Assembly (NCBI GenBank): GCA_963801715.1
Contig: CAWDGB010000023.1
Coordinates: forward strand, 1 to 64,000
Direction of reading: 5' to 3'
DNA length: 64,000 bases
Source of the DNA: CAVVJA01 sp963801715
Lineage (GTDB): Bacteria; Actinomycetota; Actinomycetes; Mycobacteriales; Jatrophihabitantaceae
Shown: positions 27,467 to 37,006 of the stretch, piece after piece
How the letters are laid out: each line of letters opens with the position of its first letter
How positions within the stretch are numbered: the first letter of the stretch is position 1
Notes under the pieces: model-generated
The model's database searches: none
Seen by the model: the letters and a program-made list of their open reading frames with translations, nothing else
Told to the model about the DNA's origin: nothing
Program-made: the position numbers and the translations under genes

Positions 27467-27733
27467 TCACGCCGACTGTGGGGCACCGGTCGGGTGACTG
27501 GCTGCGACCGGGAACTCACTCGGACGCTCCAGCGGCATCAGGATCCACAGGATCGGGTATAGCAAGATCTGGCTTCCCGGGATGACCAACAGCGCCAGAA
27601 GGAACAGAAGCCGAGCCGGCCACGGGTCAATGCCGACACGGTGGCCTAGCCCGGCGACCACGCCGCCGAGTACGCGACCGTTTCGGGCGCGGACAAGGCC
27701 GTGCGCGCGGAACAGGTCGTGAATGGAATTCAT
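27467..27733 (-). CDS. PspC-domain membrane protein
   Basis: 88 aa from ATG 27733. PspC domain: DLFRAHGLVRARNGRVLGGV, then VAGLGHRVGIDPWPARLLFL and a long hydrophobic stretch to YPILWILMPLE. In PspC proteins this domain sits in the inner membrane and reports envelope stress. Stand-alone copies of this size are common in actinobacteria. Short basic/Pro tail. No psp partners nearby. Confidence 0.85.
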   Translation of the reverse strand: MNSIHDLFRAHGLVRARNGRVLGGVVAGLGHRVGIDPWPARLLFLLALLVIPGSQILLYPILWILMPLERPSEFPVAASHPTGAPQSA

Positions 27734-27978
27734 GATGTCCTCTCTCTCGTGTCGCGGTCGGGATGACCGCTCACGACCAGAATCGCGTGGCCGCTGACCA
27801 GACGCATCGGGAGGCATCCGGAATCAGACCCTGATCCGCCGCATCGAGCCTCGGGGTCAGGCGAGTGCCCGGAACATTGTTCGTGGGGCGTAGGCCTGCC
27901 GCCCACGTATTGGCCTATTTCATCGGCCGTTGTCGAGTTCGAGACGTGGAGATAGCGGGCCGCCGCCGGACACACCTG

Positions 27979-29823
27979 TCAACGGAGGGCGGCAGCGACG
28001 CGGCGATGCGCCTCCCAGATCTCCTCGGGCAGGCCGCCGAACTGGGCGAGGTGCTCCTCGCGGTTTGCGATCTCCTGCCGCCACCGCGCGATGTCGATGG
28101 TGAGCAACCGCTCGAGATCGGCGGTCGCGATGTCACAGCCCTCGAGGTTGAGCTCCTCGATGGTGGGGAGAATGCCGACAGGCGTCTGCGTCCCGGTCGC
28201 CTCGCCGTTCTTCAGCTGCAGTAGCCAGAGCAGCGGGCGCAGGTTGTCCCGGTAGCCCGGCCAGAGGAAGTGGCCGTCCTCCGGGTCGCGCTGGAACCAG
28301 TTGACGTGAGCGAAGATCGGTTGCTCCGAAGCCGCGCCGATGATCTTGAGCCAGTGCGCGGCGTACGCACCTTCGGGGTAGGACATGAAGGGACGCATGG
28401 ACATCGCGTCGTAGCGAAGCCTGCCTTCGATGCCCTCTGCGGCGAAGGTCGCCTCGGCGCCGAGGGTCAGGCCGTCGTAGATGCCCTCGGCGGGGTCGGT
28501 GATGGCGCGGATCAGCGGTTCACGATCGCGGGTGCGGCCGCCGAAGATGATCGCGTCGACCGGCACGCCTTTCGGGTTGGTGTAGTCGGCGGCGATGTTG
28601 GGCACGTTCGCCAGCGTGGTGGTGAACCGGCTGTTCGGATGCGCCCACGCTTCGCCGGCCTGAGCCGGGCCCCGCTCGGAGATGAGCGTGCCGGTCCAGT
28701 CGCGCCAGCCGATCGAGTCCGCCGGGGGCTGCGGCGTCCGCCCTTCCCACCACACCTCGGCGGTGAGGTCGTTATGCGCGACGTTGGTGAACAGCGTCCC
28801 GGTGCCCGGCCCGACCGCAGCCATCGCGGTTGGGTTCGTCACCTGGTTGGTGTCCTTCGCGACGCCGAAGACCCCGAACTCCGGGTTCATCGCGTAGATC
28901 CTCCCGTCGTCCGGATCGACGCGAAGCCACGCGATGTCGTCGCCGTAGAAATCGACCTGGTAGCGCCCGCCGAGACCGTCCGGCGGCAGCATCATCGCGA
29001 GGTTGGTTTTGCCCGACGCGCTCGGGAACCCGCCGCAGATGTGGTAGCGGCGCCCGGTCTGCTTGTCCGTGATGCCGAGGAGCATGAACTGCTCGGCGAG
29101 GAACTGCCCCGACACCCAGCCGTCGTACGCAGCCTGGCGCAGACCGTGCGCGATCTTCCCGAGCAGGGCGTTACCGCCGTAGGAGGAGCCGAAGTGCAGG
29201 ATCGTCCGCTCGTCGGCGACCGTCACGAAGTAGCGCTGATCTTCCGCCGTCCCCTGCCCGAGGTTCTCCAGGTCCCCGGTGACGTGGACGGCCCGGACGA
29301 AGCTGTTCGGGTCGGCGAGGTTGTCGATGTACTCCACCCCCACCCGCGCCATGCGGATCATGTGCAGCACCACCGTGCGGTCGTCGGTGAGCTCGACACC
29401 GGCGGCGTACCGCTCGAGCGGGGATCCGGGCGGGGCCATCAGGTAGGGCACCACGTACATCGTCTTGCCCTCGGAGGCGCCCCGCATGTGCTCTTCGAGC
29501 AGGGGCCGCATCTCGGCCGCCGGGCGCCAGTTGTTGTAGACACCCTCGTCGGCCGGGTTGTTGGTCGCCACGAAGGTGCGCTCTTCGGAGCGGGCGGTGT
29601 CCTTCACGTAGCTGCGCGAGTAGTAGAGCTGCTCGCCCGCGGGCAGGATCTCGCCGGCCTCGAGCGCCTCGCGGATCAGTCGGGCGTCGTCGGATGCCGA
29701 CACCACCTCGACCCGCGACGCGCCGGTGTGCTCGGCCCAGAAGCGCACGTACTCCCGAACCGGAACGTTCTTCAACTCAGCCTCGTCGAGCACCGCATCA
29801 ACGTCACCGGCAAGATCAGCCAA
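27979..29823 (-). CDS. pckG: Phosphoenolpyruvate carboxykinase (GTP)
   Basis: 614 aa from ATG 29823, full length. Converts oxaloacetate and GTP to PEP, CO2 and GDP in the cytosol, the entry to gluconeogenesis; needs Mn2+/Mg2+. Visible motifs: P-loop GGFPSASGKTNLAMM, metal/kinase site DFYGDDIAWLRVDPDDG, NPEFGVFGVAKDTNQVTNPT, guanine-binding IIFGGRTRDREPLIRAITDP and HVNWFQRDPEDGHFLWPG. Mycobacterial genes of this type are called pckA. The reading frame is undamaged over 1.8 kb. The downstream neighbour is pspC-like; no operon partner. Confidence 0.97.
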   Translation of the reverse strand: MADLAGDVDAVLDEAELKNVPVREYVRFWAEHTGASRVEVVSASDDARLIREALEAGEILPAGEQLYYSRSYVKDTARSEERTFVATNNPADEGVYNNWRPAAEMRPLLEEHMRGASEGKTMYVVPYLMAPPGSPLERYAAGVELTDDRTVVLHMIRMARVGVEYIDNLADPNSFVRAVHVTGDLENLGQGTAEDQRYFVTVADERTILHFGSSYGGNALLGKIAHGLRQAAYDGWVSGQFLAEQFMLLGITDKQTGRRYHICGGFPSASGKTNLAMMLPPDGLGGRYQVDFYGDDIAWLRVDPDDGRIYAMNPEFGVFGVAKDTNQVTNPTAMAAVGPGTGTLFTNVAHNDLTAEVWWEGRTPQPPADSIGWRDWTGTLISERGPAQAGEAWAHPNSRFTTTLANVPNIAADYTNPKGVPVDAIIFGGRTRDREPLIRAITDPAEGIYDGLTLGAEATFAAEGIEGRLRYDAMSMRPFMSYPEGAYAAHWLKIIGAASEQPIFAHVNWFQRDPEDGHFLWPGYRDNLRPLLWLLQLKNGEATGTQTPVGILPTIEELNLEGCDIATADLERLLTIDIARWRQEIANREEHLAQFGGLPEEIWEAHRRVAAALR

Positions 29824-30287
29824 CGAGGTAACCCTTTCTGGCGTTGACCAGCGGCGTATTGCGCACTGGGCGAACGTGGCGCGACGGCCCGCAGCACTTC
29901 AACCAGGCGTAGCGGCGATCGGTCTGATTCATGCTCGCCAACCTAGACGGAAATGGACAACAGATGTCCCCCGAGTGATCCGGTCCCGGCTCGACTACGG
30001 CAACTGGTGTCGAGCCAACTGCGTCCTGGCCCCCGCGCATAGCGACGCCGCTGGGCGAGCCGCGCCCGCGAGCCGTCTGAATGAAGCTGACCTTGCCGGC
30101 TCGACTCGATCGTAGGGCGGCCTTGGATGGGGCTGGCGAGGCGGCTGAAGTGATGATCGGGATCGGTACGGCACGGGCCTGTGGGCTGCTGCGGGCCGAC
30201 TATCCTCGAAGACGCGACGTTGTCGGCATCTGTCGCGCGGCATCGCTGATGACGTGCACGCACACGCATCCAGCTGGGAGTCGGTCG
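29824..30287. other. Divergent intergenic region pckG / membrane gene
   Basis: No gene supported. It must contain the pckG promoter and that of the small membrane protein; I could not pick reliable -35/-10 elements in this GC-rich sequence. Confidence 0.4.
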
Positions 30288-30686
30288 ATGCTGGTCCCAA
30301 TCGTGTGGGGACTGATATTTGGCGTGGTACAGGCCGCGTCGCCGTTCGCCGCCCGCTGGCTGGATCATGCAACGGTCCTCGCATTGGAGCTGGTCCTGAT
30401 CGCGGCGGTCTACGTCGGGTTCGCGGTGGCCGACGGAAGACCGCGGGTGATCGCCGTGGAGAGCGTTGTCGCCGGACTGTTCGTCGTGTTGGCCGCGACG
30501 GCCATCACCGCGACGGCGTGGCTGCTTGTGCTCGGCTACACCGGCCATGGGCTCAAGGACGCCTGGCAGCAGCGCCGCCAGTACGTCGCCAATACCAGAT
30601 GGTGGCCCCCGTTCTGCGCGGCCGTCGACTGGCTTGTCGCGGCCTTCCTGATCATCGCGATCGTCGCCGGAGTCCAGTTCCATTAG
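30288..30686 (+). CDS. Four-helix membrane protein of unknown function
   Basis: 132 aa from ATG 30288 (MLVPIVWGLIFGVVQAASPF). Hydrophobic segments at about 3-18, 25-42, 52-75 and 108-130, ending LIIAIVAGVQFH. Between segments 3 and 4 lies a soluble loop with Arg/Gln-rich DAWQQRRQYVANTRWW. No family recognised. Divergent from pckG. Confidence 0.6.
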   Translation: MLVPIVWGLIFGVVQAASPFAARWLDHATVLALELVLIAAVYVGFAVADGRPRVIAVESVVAGLFVVLAATAITATAWLLVLGYTGHGLKDAWQQRRQYVANTRWWPPFCAAVDWLVAAFLIIAIVAGVQFH

Positions 30687-31346
30687 GCGGCTCACCGCCC
30701 ACACCGAGCCGACTGACTGCAGAAGCAGACCGCTACCAGCCAAGTCGCCCAGGGCGGACTCGAGAACGAACGCCTCCTCGATCGGTCCCAACCGCCTTGC
30801 TGCGCTTGCTGTGCTGGTGCTGCTCCCCAACCGGCCGTCCGCACAGCTGCGATGGATCGATAGTGCGGATGGCAATCAGCGCCGCCAGGAATGCGCCTGG
30901 CTCGCCAGCGGATACGGATCTCGGCTCAGGATGGCGGGCTTCGTCGAGGCGCCGGTCATTCCCGGCGAGCGAGAGCTTTGCCACTCGATACGTCTTGCGA
31001 GCGGCTCTGGTAGATATCGTGGCTTGTGCCAGGGTATGTCCGGAAGTGTGGAGAGCCATCACGCATCGTGCCCACCTCTTAGGATCGGTTTCGCGATTGT
31101 GGGATCGGGGTCTTTGCGGGACGTCCCGCAGTACTACCCAGACCACCAGAGCCGGACGCGGCGCGGCAGCGTCGCTAGGTCGGGGCCCGCCTGCGTGCGC
31201 GGCGAGCCCTGAATCGTGGCCGATGCGACCTGGTCGGTGCGGCCAGGATGATCCGGCTCACATTCAGCCCGGTGCTTCCGAGTCGTACCTGGTCCCTGTC
31301 CTGTCTCAGCGTTGAGATGTGCCGGTTGGGTGGGTGGGCGGCTGTC
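30687..31346. other. No recognisable gene
   Basis: About 660 bases between two convergent genes. Frames are open but Arg/Ser/Pro-rich and motif-free. Confidence 0.4.
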
Positions 31347-32978
31347 CTACGGGGGGAGTAGGTGGTCGGCCCACGCCGGCGGGTCGGAGAAGGCGAGTGC
31401 GGCTTCCTCGATCGTCCTGTCTGATGCCGTGAGCCGACCCTCGTGCTGCCGGAGGTGTTCTTCCCAGGTCGGGACGCGGAATACCTCGACGAACCGTTCG
31501 GGGTGTTCGCCGTCTCGGTACAACTCCCACCGGGTCGCGCCGGTACGGCGCCGGGACCGGCGGAGCTCTTCCATCGACGTCAGGAAGTCGTGCTGCCGTT
31601 CTGGGGCAACGGTGAAGTGCACGGCGATCAGTACCGGCCCGGTGTCCGGCTGCGGGTCGAAGGCCAGCCGCGGGTCGGTCCAGTAAACCGCGGGCTGGGG
31701 GTCGAGGTGGCCGGTCTCAGGCACCCGCCGGAGCAGACCGGCCAGGGCAGCGGCGAGTACCACGACCGCCGCGGCGAGGATGGCCGGCCGGAGCCCGAGC
31801 CGGTTGGCGACGACGCCCCAGAGCAGGGCGCCGCCGGTCTGCGCACCCGTGAACGTGACCATGTAGACGGCGACGCCGCGGGCGCGTACCCACGCCGGCA
31901 GCATCAGCTGGAGCTCGGCTTGCAGGGTCGACGTCACTGCCATCCAGGCCACGCCGCTGAGCACGAGGGCCGCCAGGGCGGCAAGGAAGCTGGGGACCAG
32001 GGCGATCACCGTCAACGTTGCGGCGTAGAGCAGCCCTGCGGCGGCGAGGACCCCGTTGGTGGACAGCTTGGTGTTCAACGGTCCGAGTACCAGGGCGCCG
32101 AGGATGGCGCCGGCGCCCAGCGCGGCGAACAGGGCACCGTAGCCGTCAGCTCCGACGTGGAGATGCTGGCTGGCGATCACCGGCAGCAGAGCCCACAGCG
32201 CCATGGCCGGAGCGACGAACATGATCGCCCGCAGCAGTATGCGTCGTACCACTGGTTCATGCCAGACGTATCGGCCGCCGGCGCGCAGCGCGGGCACGAA
32301 CCCTTCCCGGTTCGAGGCGGCACGCGGCGGGCGGCGCCACCGGAGCACGGCGACGGCGAGGACGATGACGGAGGCCGCGTTCAGTGCGAACACGACGGGG
32401 ACTCCGCCGAGCTGAGCGATCACCACACCGGCGAGGGCCGGTCCTACCGCCCGGGACACGTTGACGCTGACCAGATCCAGTCGGGAAGCCGCCCGAAGCT
32501 GCGTCCTGGGGACGAGCTCGGGAAGTGTCGCCCCCCAGGTGGGCAGTTGAACGGCGGTGCCGACCCCGAGCAGGAAGGTGAACGCGATCAGCAAGGCGGG
32601 CGGCATCTGACCGGCGGCGGTCAGCACGGCCAGCAGTACGCCGACGACGAAGAAGTAGACCTGAATCGTGAACAGCAACCAGCGCCGGTCGAAGGAGTCG
32701 GCCAGGACGCCGCCCGGTAGCGCGAGCAGCATCACCGGCAGCGTGGTCGCCGCCTGAACGAACGAGACCAATACGGCGGCATTCGGCGCGTCAACCAGCA
32801 GCCACTGCGCCCCCACCATTTGCATCCAGGTGCCGGTCCAACTGATCAGCACACCGATCCACAACCAGCGGAAGGCTCGCTGCCGCAGCGGCGCCCACGC
32901 GGCGGACTCGGTCACCGGAACTGTCGGGCTGCCCGTTGCGGCCGGCATTCCTGCCGCGTGCTCGCCGCCGTTCGTCAT
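31347..32978 (-). CDS. MFS exporter (EntS/PF05977-like) with soluble C-terminal domain
   Basis: 543 aa from ATG 32978. Twelve membrane helices in about 30-415; MFS motif A-like LADSFDRRWLL after helix 2 and RAVGPALAGVVIAQLGG in helix 5. From about residue 430 a soluble ferredoxin-like tail follows (GPVLIAVHFTVAPERQHDF; GATRWELYRDGEHPERFVEV; WEEHLRQHEGRLTASD) that resembles antibiotic-biosynthesis monooxygenase folds. This transporter-plus-tail layout is known in the PF05977 group. Likely exports a small molecule such as a siderophore or drug. Intact. Confidence 0.85.
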   Translation of the reverse strand: MTNGGEHAAGMPAATGSPTVPVTESAAWAPLRQRAFRWLWIGVLISWTGTWMQMVGAQWLLVDAPNAAVLVSFVQAATTLPVMLLALPGGVLADSFDRRWLLFTIQVYFFVVGVLLAVLTAAGQMPPALLIAFTFLLGVGTAVQLPTWGATLPELVPRTQLRAASRLDLVSVNVSRAVGPALAGVVIAQLGGVPVVFALNAASVIVLAVAVLRWRRPPRAASNREGFVPALRAGGRYVWHEPVVRRILLRAIMFVAPAMALWALLPVIASQHLHVGADGYGALFAALGAGAILGALVLGPLNTKLSTNGVLAAAGLLYAATLTVIALVPSFLAALAALVLSGVAWMAVTSTLQAELQLMLPAWVRARGVAVYMVTFTGAQTGGALLWGVVANRLGLRPAILAAAVVVLAAALAGLLRRVPETGHLDPQPAVYWTDPRLAFDPQPDTGPVLIAVHFTVAPERQHDFLTSMEELRRSRRRTGATRWELYRDGEHPERFVEVFRVPTWEEHLRQHEGRLTASDRTIEEAALAFSDPPAWADHLLPP

Positions 32979-33153
32979 GACACCTCCGAACAGGCGCGGT
33001 CACAGCAGTGTGTGATCTGCAGTGTGTCAGTCGCAAAGACCTTCCTGGCCAGTCGCGGGTCTGGCGCGTGAGGTCGGAGCGACCGCCGCCCGGTCCCGCA
33101 GATCGCTGGCGAAGCAATGCCGCAGCGACGCCGGTTCGACCGGGATGTGCAGC
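32979..33153. other. Intergenic
   Basis: Short gap between the MFS gene start and the small frame after corA-like gene 3. Nothing assigned. Confidence 0.4.
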
Positions 33154-33261
33154 CTAGTACTTGCCGAATTCGTCCTCGGGCACGTTGTAGAGCGCGCTCG
33201 CACCGTGCCGCAGGGCCCAGTCGGCGACGGTCTCGGCGGCCCCGATTCGGCTCAAAGCCAT
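33154..33261 (-). CDS. Possible 35-aa ORF overlapping the corA stop
   Basis: The ATG at 33261 overlaps the end of the CorA-like gene (its TGA is 33254-33252). Reads MALSRIGAAETVADWALRHG, then ASALYNVPEDEFGKY and stop. The composition looks coding rather than random and the overlap would allow coupled translation. It could equally be the 5' remnant of a lost downstream gene. Confidence 0.3.
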   Translation of the reverse strand: MALSRIGAAETVADWALRHGASALYNVPEDEFGKY

Positions 33262-34286
33262 CCTCGTCGCTTGAACGTGACGTAGAGACCGATTCCAAGC
33301 AACACCATCAGGGCCAGGGCGAACGGATAGCCGAGCACCCAGGACAGTTCTGGCATGTGTTCGAAGTTCATGCCGTAGATCGAGGCGATCAGAGTGGGGG
33401 CGAACAGAATGGCGGCCCACGCGGAAATCCGTTTGACCTGTTCGTTCTGGTCGTAGCCGGCCTGGCTGAGCCGCGCCATCTCCTCGTTCTGGCGACGAGC
33501 GACCAGCGCGTTGTCGATGTCCAGAAGGTTCGTGAGCAGCTCCCGGAAGCCTTCGATGCGGTCGTGCACCCGGCTCACGTGGTCGGCGACGTCGCGGAGG
33601 TCGCGGCGCAGTTCGAGATCGTGATCGCCACCGCGGTCCTTCAGTTCGTCGCGGAGGTCGGCGAGCATGTCTCGAAGCGGGGAAACGGCACGATGGAATT
33701 CGATCACCTCACGTGTCAGCTGGTAGGTGCGCTGCGGGGCGTGGGGTTCGGCCGCGAAGACTTGGACCTCGATCTCGTCGAGGTCGATCTGGAGTTCCTT
33801 GAGCACGGAGACGTAGTCGTCGACAACCCGATCCAGAATCGCGTAGAGGACTGCTGGTGGTCCGTGGGCGAGCAGTTCGGGATCCGCTTCGAGCCGGGCA
33901 CGGATGGCTGCGATGTTGGGCTCGTCGGCATGGCGAACTGTGATCACGAAGTTCGGGCCGAGGAAGATGTGGATCTCGCCGAGTTCGACGACCTCGTCGT
34001 GATCGACGTACCGTGCCGGCCGGAGGACGACAAATGTCACCTCACCGTACTGCTCAATCTTCGGTCGTTGGTGCGCCGAGACGGCGTCTTCGACAGCGAG
34101 TGGGTGCAGTGAGAATTCGCGCGCTACGGCCTTCATCTCGTCGGCGTTGGGTCTCAGGAGGCCGATCCAGCAGAATGCTTCCTGGCCCTGGCTCGCTGTC
34201 TGCAGCTCGTCGACGGTCGTGTCCAGAGACGTTGGCTGAGCCAGGCGGTGGCCCGCAGCGTAAATCGCATTATCGACGATCGGCAT
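33252..34286 (-). CDS. corA: CorA magnesium/cobalt transporter (canonical GMN)
   Basis: 344 aa from ATG 34286. N-terminal cytosolic domain (FCWIGLLRPNADEMKAVARE; FSLHPLAVEDAVSAHQRPK), long stalk helix (DIDNALVARRQNEEMARLSQ), then two membrane helices with the canonical signature SIYGMNFEHMPEL (about residue 304) and tail FKRRGWL. The GMN loop and MPEL periplasmic turn are those of genuine Mg2+ CorA channels, unlike the other two homologues in this window. Intact. Confidence 0.92.
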   Translation of the reverse strand: MPIVDNAIYAAGHRLAQPTSLDTTVDELQTASQGQEAFCWIGLLRPNADEMKAVAREFSLHPLAVEDAVSAHQRPKIEQYGEVTFVVLRPARYVDHDEVVELGEIHIFLGPNFVITVRHADEPNIAAIRARLEADPELLAHGPPAVLYAILDRVVDDYVSVLKELQIDLDEIEVQVFAAEPHAPQRTYQLTREVIEFHRAVSPLRDMLADLRDELKDRGGDHDLELRRDLRDVADHVSRVHDRIEGFRELLTNLLDIDNALVARRQNEEMARLSQAGYDQNEQVKRISAWAAILFAPTLIASIYGMNFEHMPELSWVLGYPFALALMVLLGIGLYVTFKRRGWL

Positions 34287-34700
34287 GCGTTCTCTCCTCG
34301 ACTGCCTCGCTACCCATCTCCGCCTGTGTTGCGCGATCCGCGCCGAGTCGTGAAGCCGTTCCCAGTCGGACCTCGGTGCGACGCGTCCGATGCCAGTCCG
34401 GCCAGCGGCGATCGCGACGCCGGATCCTACGGCGTCATCTGGGTCCATCCGGCGTCAGTAGCCACCTCGTTGCGTCGATCATCTCACCGCGTTAGATCGC
34501 TACGACACCTGCGACGATTCATGCTTGGACTACACCCCTGACGACGGTGATGACGTTTGGGCTTGAGCGACTGCGGAAGACGTCGGTTCGATGAACTGCG
34601 GTGCGTGTCAGGCTGACTTACCCCGGCCGGTTTGCGCGGCAGGCTGGAACGGGCAGTGACTGGACAGTAAGCAGGATCCGACGGGAACGAGGACACGAGT
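34287..34700. other. Intergenic, divergent promoters
   Basis: Separates corA (leftward) from the GH13 gene (rightward). No gene. GGAACGAGG just before 34701 is the GH13 ribosome binding site. Confidence 0.45.
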
Positions 34701-36364
34701 ATGCCGGAACGCTGGTACAAGACCGCGGTCATCTACTGCGTTGAGGTCGACTGCTTCCAAGACTCGGACGGCGACGGGGTAGGCGACCTGCGTGGGCTCA
34801 TCAGTCGGCTGGACTACCTGTCCCGCCTGGGCGTGACCTGCCTGTGGCTCAATCCGATTCATCCGACACCGCATCGCGACGACGGGTACGACGTCGCCGA
34901 CTACTACGGCGTCGACCCGCGACTGGGCAGCCTCGGCGACTTCGCGGAGCTGGTGGCGGAGGCAGATCAACGCGGGATCCGGATCCTGCTGGACCTAGTC
35001 GTCAACCACACGTCCAACGAGCATCCCTGGTTCCAGTCCGCGCGACGCAGCGCTGATTCGCCTTATCGCGACTGGTACGTCTGGAGCGACACGGAGCCTG
35101 CCGACCGGCAGGCAGGGCATCGTGTTTCCCGGCGAGCAGCGCGACACATGGAGCTTCGACGAGCAGGCACAGGCCTGGTACTTCCACCGGTTCTACGACT
35201 TCCAGCCCGACCTGAACTGGGCCAACCCGAGCGTGCGGGCCGAGATCAAGAAGGTCATGGGCTTCTGGCTAGCAGACTCGGCGCCGCGGGATTTCGGGTG
35301 GACGCCGCACCATTCGTCCTCGAACAGGTGCGCGCCGGCGTCGACCCAGCACCGAAGGACTTCTCGATCCTCGACGACTGGCGTCAGCACATCCAGTGGA
35401 TGCGCGGCGACGCCGTTCTTTTGTGCGAGGCCAATGTCCCGCCGCGACGACCTGAGCGCCTACTTCGCGGGGCGTACCGACGGGCCGAACGATCGCGCCC
35501 ACCTGCTGTTCGCGTTCCTGATCAATACGAGGCTGTGGCTGGCACTGGCGCGCGCCGACGCCGAGCCGCTCGTCGAGGTCGCTGCACGAGCTGCCCCGCG
35601 TGCCGGCGATGGCGCAGTGGGCGACCTTCCTGCGAAACCACGACGAGCTCGATCTGAGCCAGCTTACCGACGAGCAGCGCAACGACGTCTTCGCCGAGTT
35701 CGCGCCGCGCGCCGACATGCGCCTGTTCGGCCGCGGGATCCGGCGTCGGCTCGCGCCGATGTTCCGCGGAGACCGGCGGCGCATCGAGTTGGCTTACGCG
35801 TTGCAGTTCTCCATGCCCGGAACCCCTGTTCTGCGCTACGGCGAGGAGATCGGCATGGGCGAGAACCTTGCCTTGCCGGGACGAGAAGCCATCCGCACCC
35901 CGATGCAGTGGGACGCGGGCCGGAATGGTGGCTTCTCTACCGCGCCGAGTGACCGGCTGTTGCGTCCGGTCGGGACGCGCGGCCGCTTCGGGACTCGGAG
36001 CGTGAACGTCCGGGCCCAGCAACGGGATCCGGACTCGCTGCTGCGGTGGTTCGAGCAGCTCATCGGCATCCTGCGGGAGTGCCCGGAGATTGGCGCCGGG
36101 GAGTGCGCCGTGCTCGACGCGCCAATGCCGCGCTCGGTGCTGGCGCACCGGTTCGACGCGCCGGAAGGCTCCATTCTGCTGCTGCACAATTTGAGTGCCG
36201 ATCCGGTCCAGGTGCAGATCGGCAAGCTGGACGGCATGTCCGGCCAACCGTTCGAGGTCTTCGCCGACGGGCCCTACGAGCGGCCCACCGCACGGCTCGC
36301 CGACCTGGACTTGCGCGGTTATGGCTACCGCTGGATCCGGCTGCGCCGCGCCAACGGCGGATGA
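34701..36364 (+). pseudogene. GH13 alpha-glucosidase/trehalose-synthase-like enzyme, multiple frameshifts
   Basis: ATG 34701: VIYCVEVDCFQDSDGDGVGD, LWLNPIHPTPHRDDGYDVAD, ILLDLVVNHTSNEHPWFQSA. Reading frame changes near 35118, 35272, 35440 and 35585. Across these the GH13 catalytic set is still readable: nucleophile in AAGFRVDAAPFVLEQ, acid in VLLCEANVP, third Asp in FLRNHDELDL. The C-terminal part ALPGREAIRTPMQWDAGRNG and the beta domain to residue about 550 are intact. Resembles trehalose synthase/maltase-like enzymes. Dead as written. Confidence 0.82.
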
Positions 36365-37006
36365 CGTCCAGGCGAAGCTCGTCGTTGCTTCATCCCCTGT
36401 ACGTCGTGCCGCGCTCCGCGCGACCGATTCGGTGGCGAGGTACTCGCGGGAGCCGGGTCGCGACCTCGCCGGGAAGCGGCCGACGAGCTGAACGCCCCGG
36501 CTGGCCGACGTGGATGTGCCGCTGTCTCACGCGCAGCCACTCCGCGTCGCGGGCTGAGGGCGTCGAGAGAGCTGAGTGATTACCGGCGAAACTCCGTCCC
36601 GGTCCGGTCGATGTTGTGCGAATGCGGCTGGCCGAGAGCACTAGGCGACATCCGAGCACTGGACGCAATGATGAAAGCGGTCCGAAGAAGTCGAATGGCT
36701 ATTCGTTGTCCGGCGGACAACCGGGTCGTATTGTGTGCCAACAAGCGGGTTGTCTCACCCTTCGGCTGGGCCAAAGATCTTCAACAGCTGGCCCTTGATG
36801 GGATTGATGTGCTCCAGCCCCTCTTCCAGGGGACTTGTGCTTGTCCTCATGATGAACCACCAGCCTGTGAAGGTGCGAAACCGCTCTCACGCCGCGGCTA
36901 GCCGGGTCGTGTCGATTATCGTCGTCGTGGAGCTATGACGAGCCGTCCGTGCTCTGTGGTCTGATCGGAACCGCGCGCCCGTGTCACGGCCGGAAAGGAG
37001 ACCCTG
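36365..37006. other. No recognisable gene
   Basis: About 640 bases. A frame at 36611-36901 is open but has no family features. GGAAAGGAG at the right end is the ribosome binding site of the next gene. Confidence 0.4.

Noticed and set aside
28270..29847. A 525-residue plus-strand frame opposite pckG
   Set aside because: It is the antisense shadow of a clearly identified enzyme and has no motif or ribosome binding site.
31443..32720. A 425-residue plus-strand frame opposite the MFS gene
   Set aside because: Gly/Arg/Gln-rich antisense reading of membrane helices, without family features.
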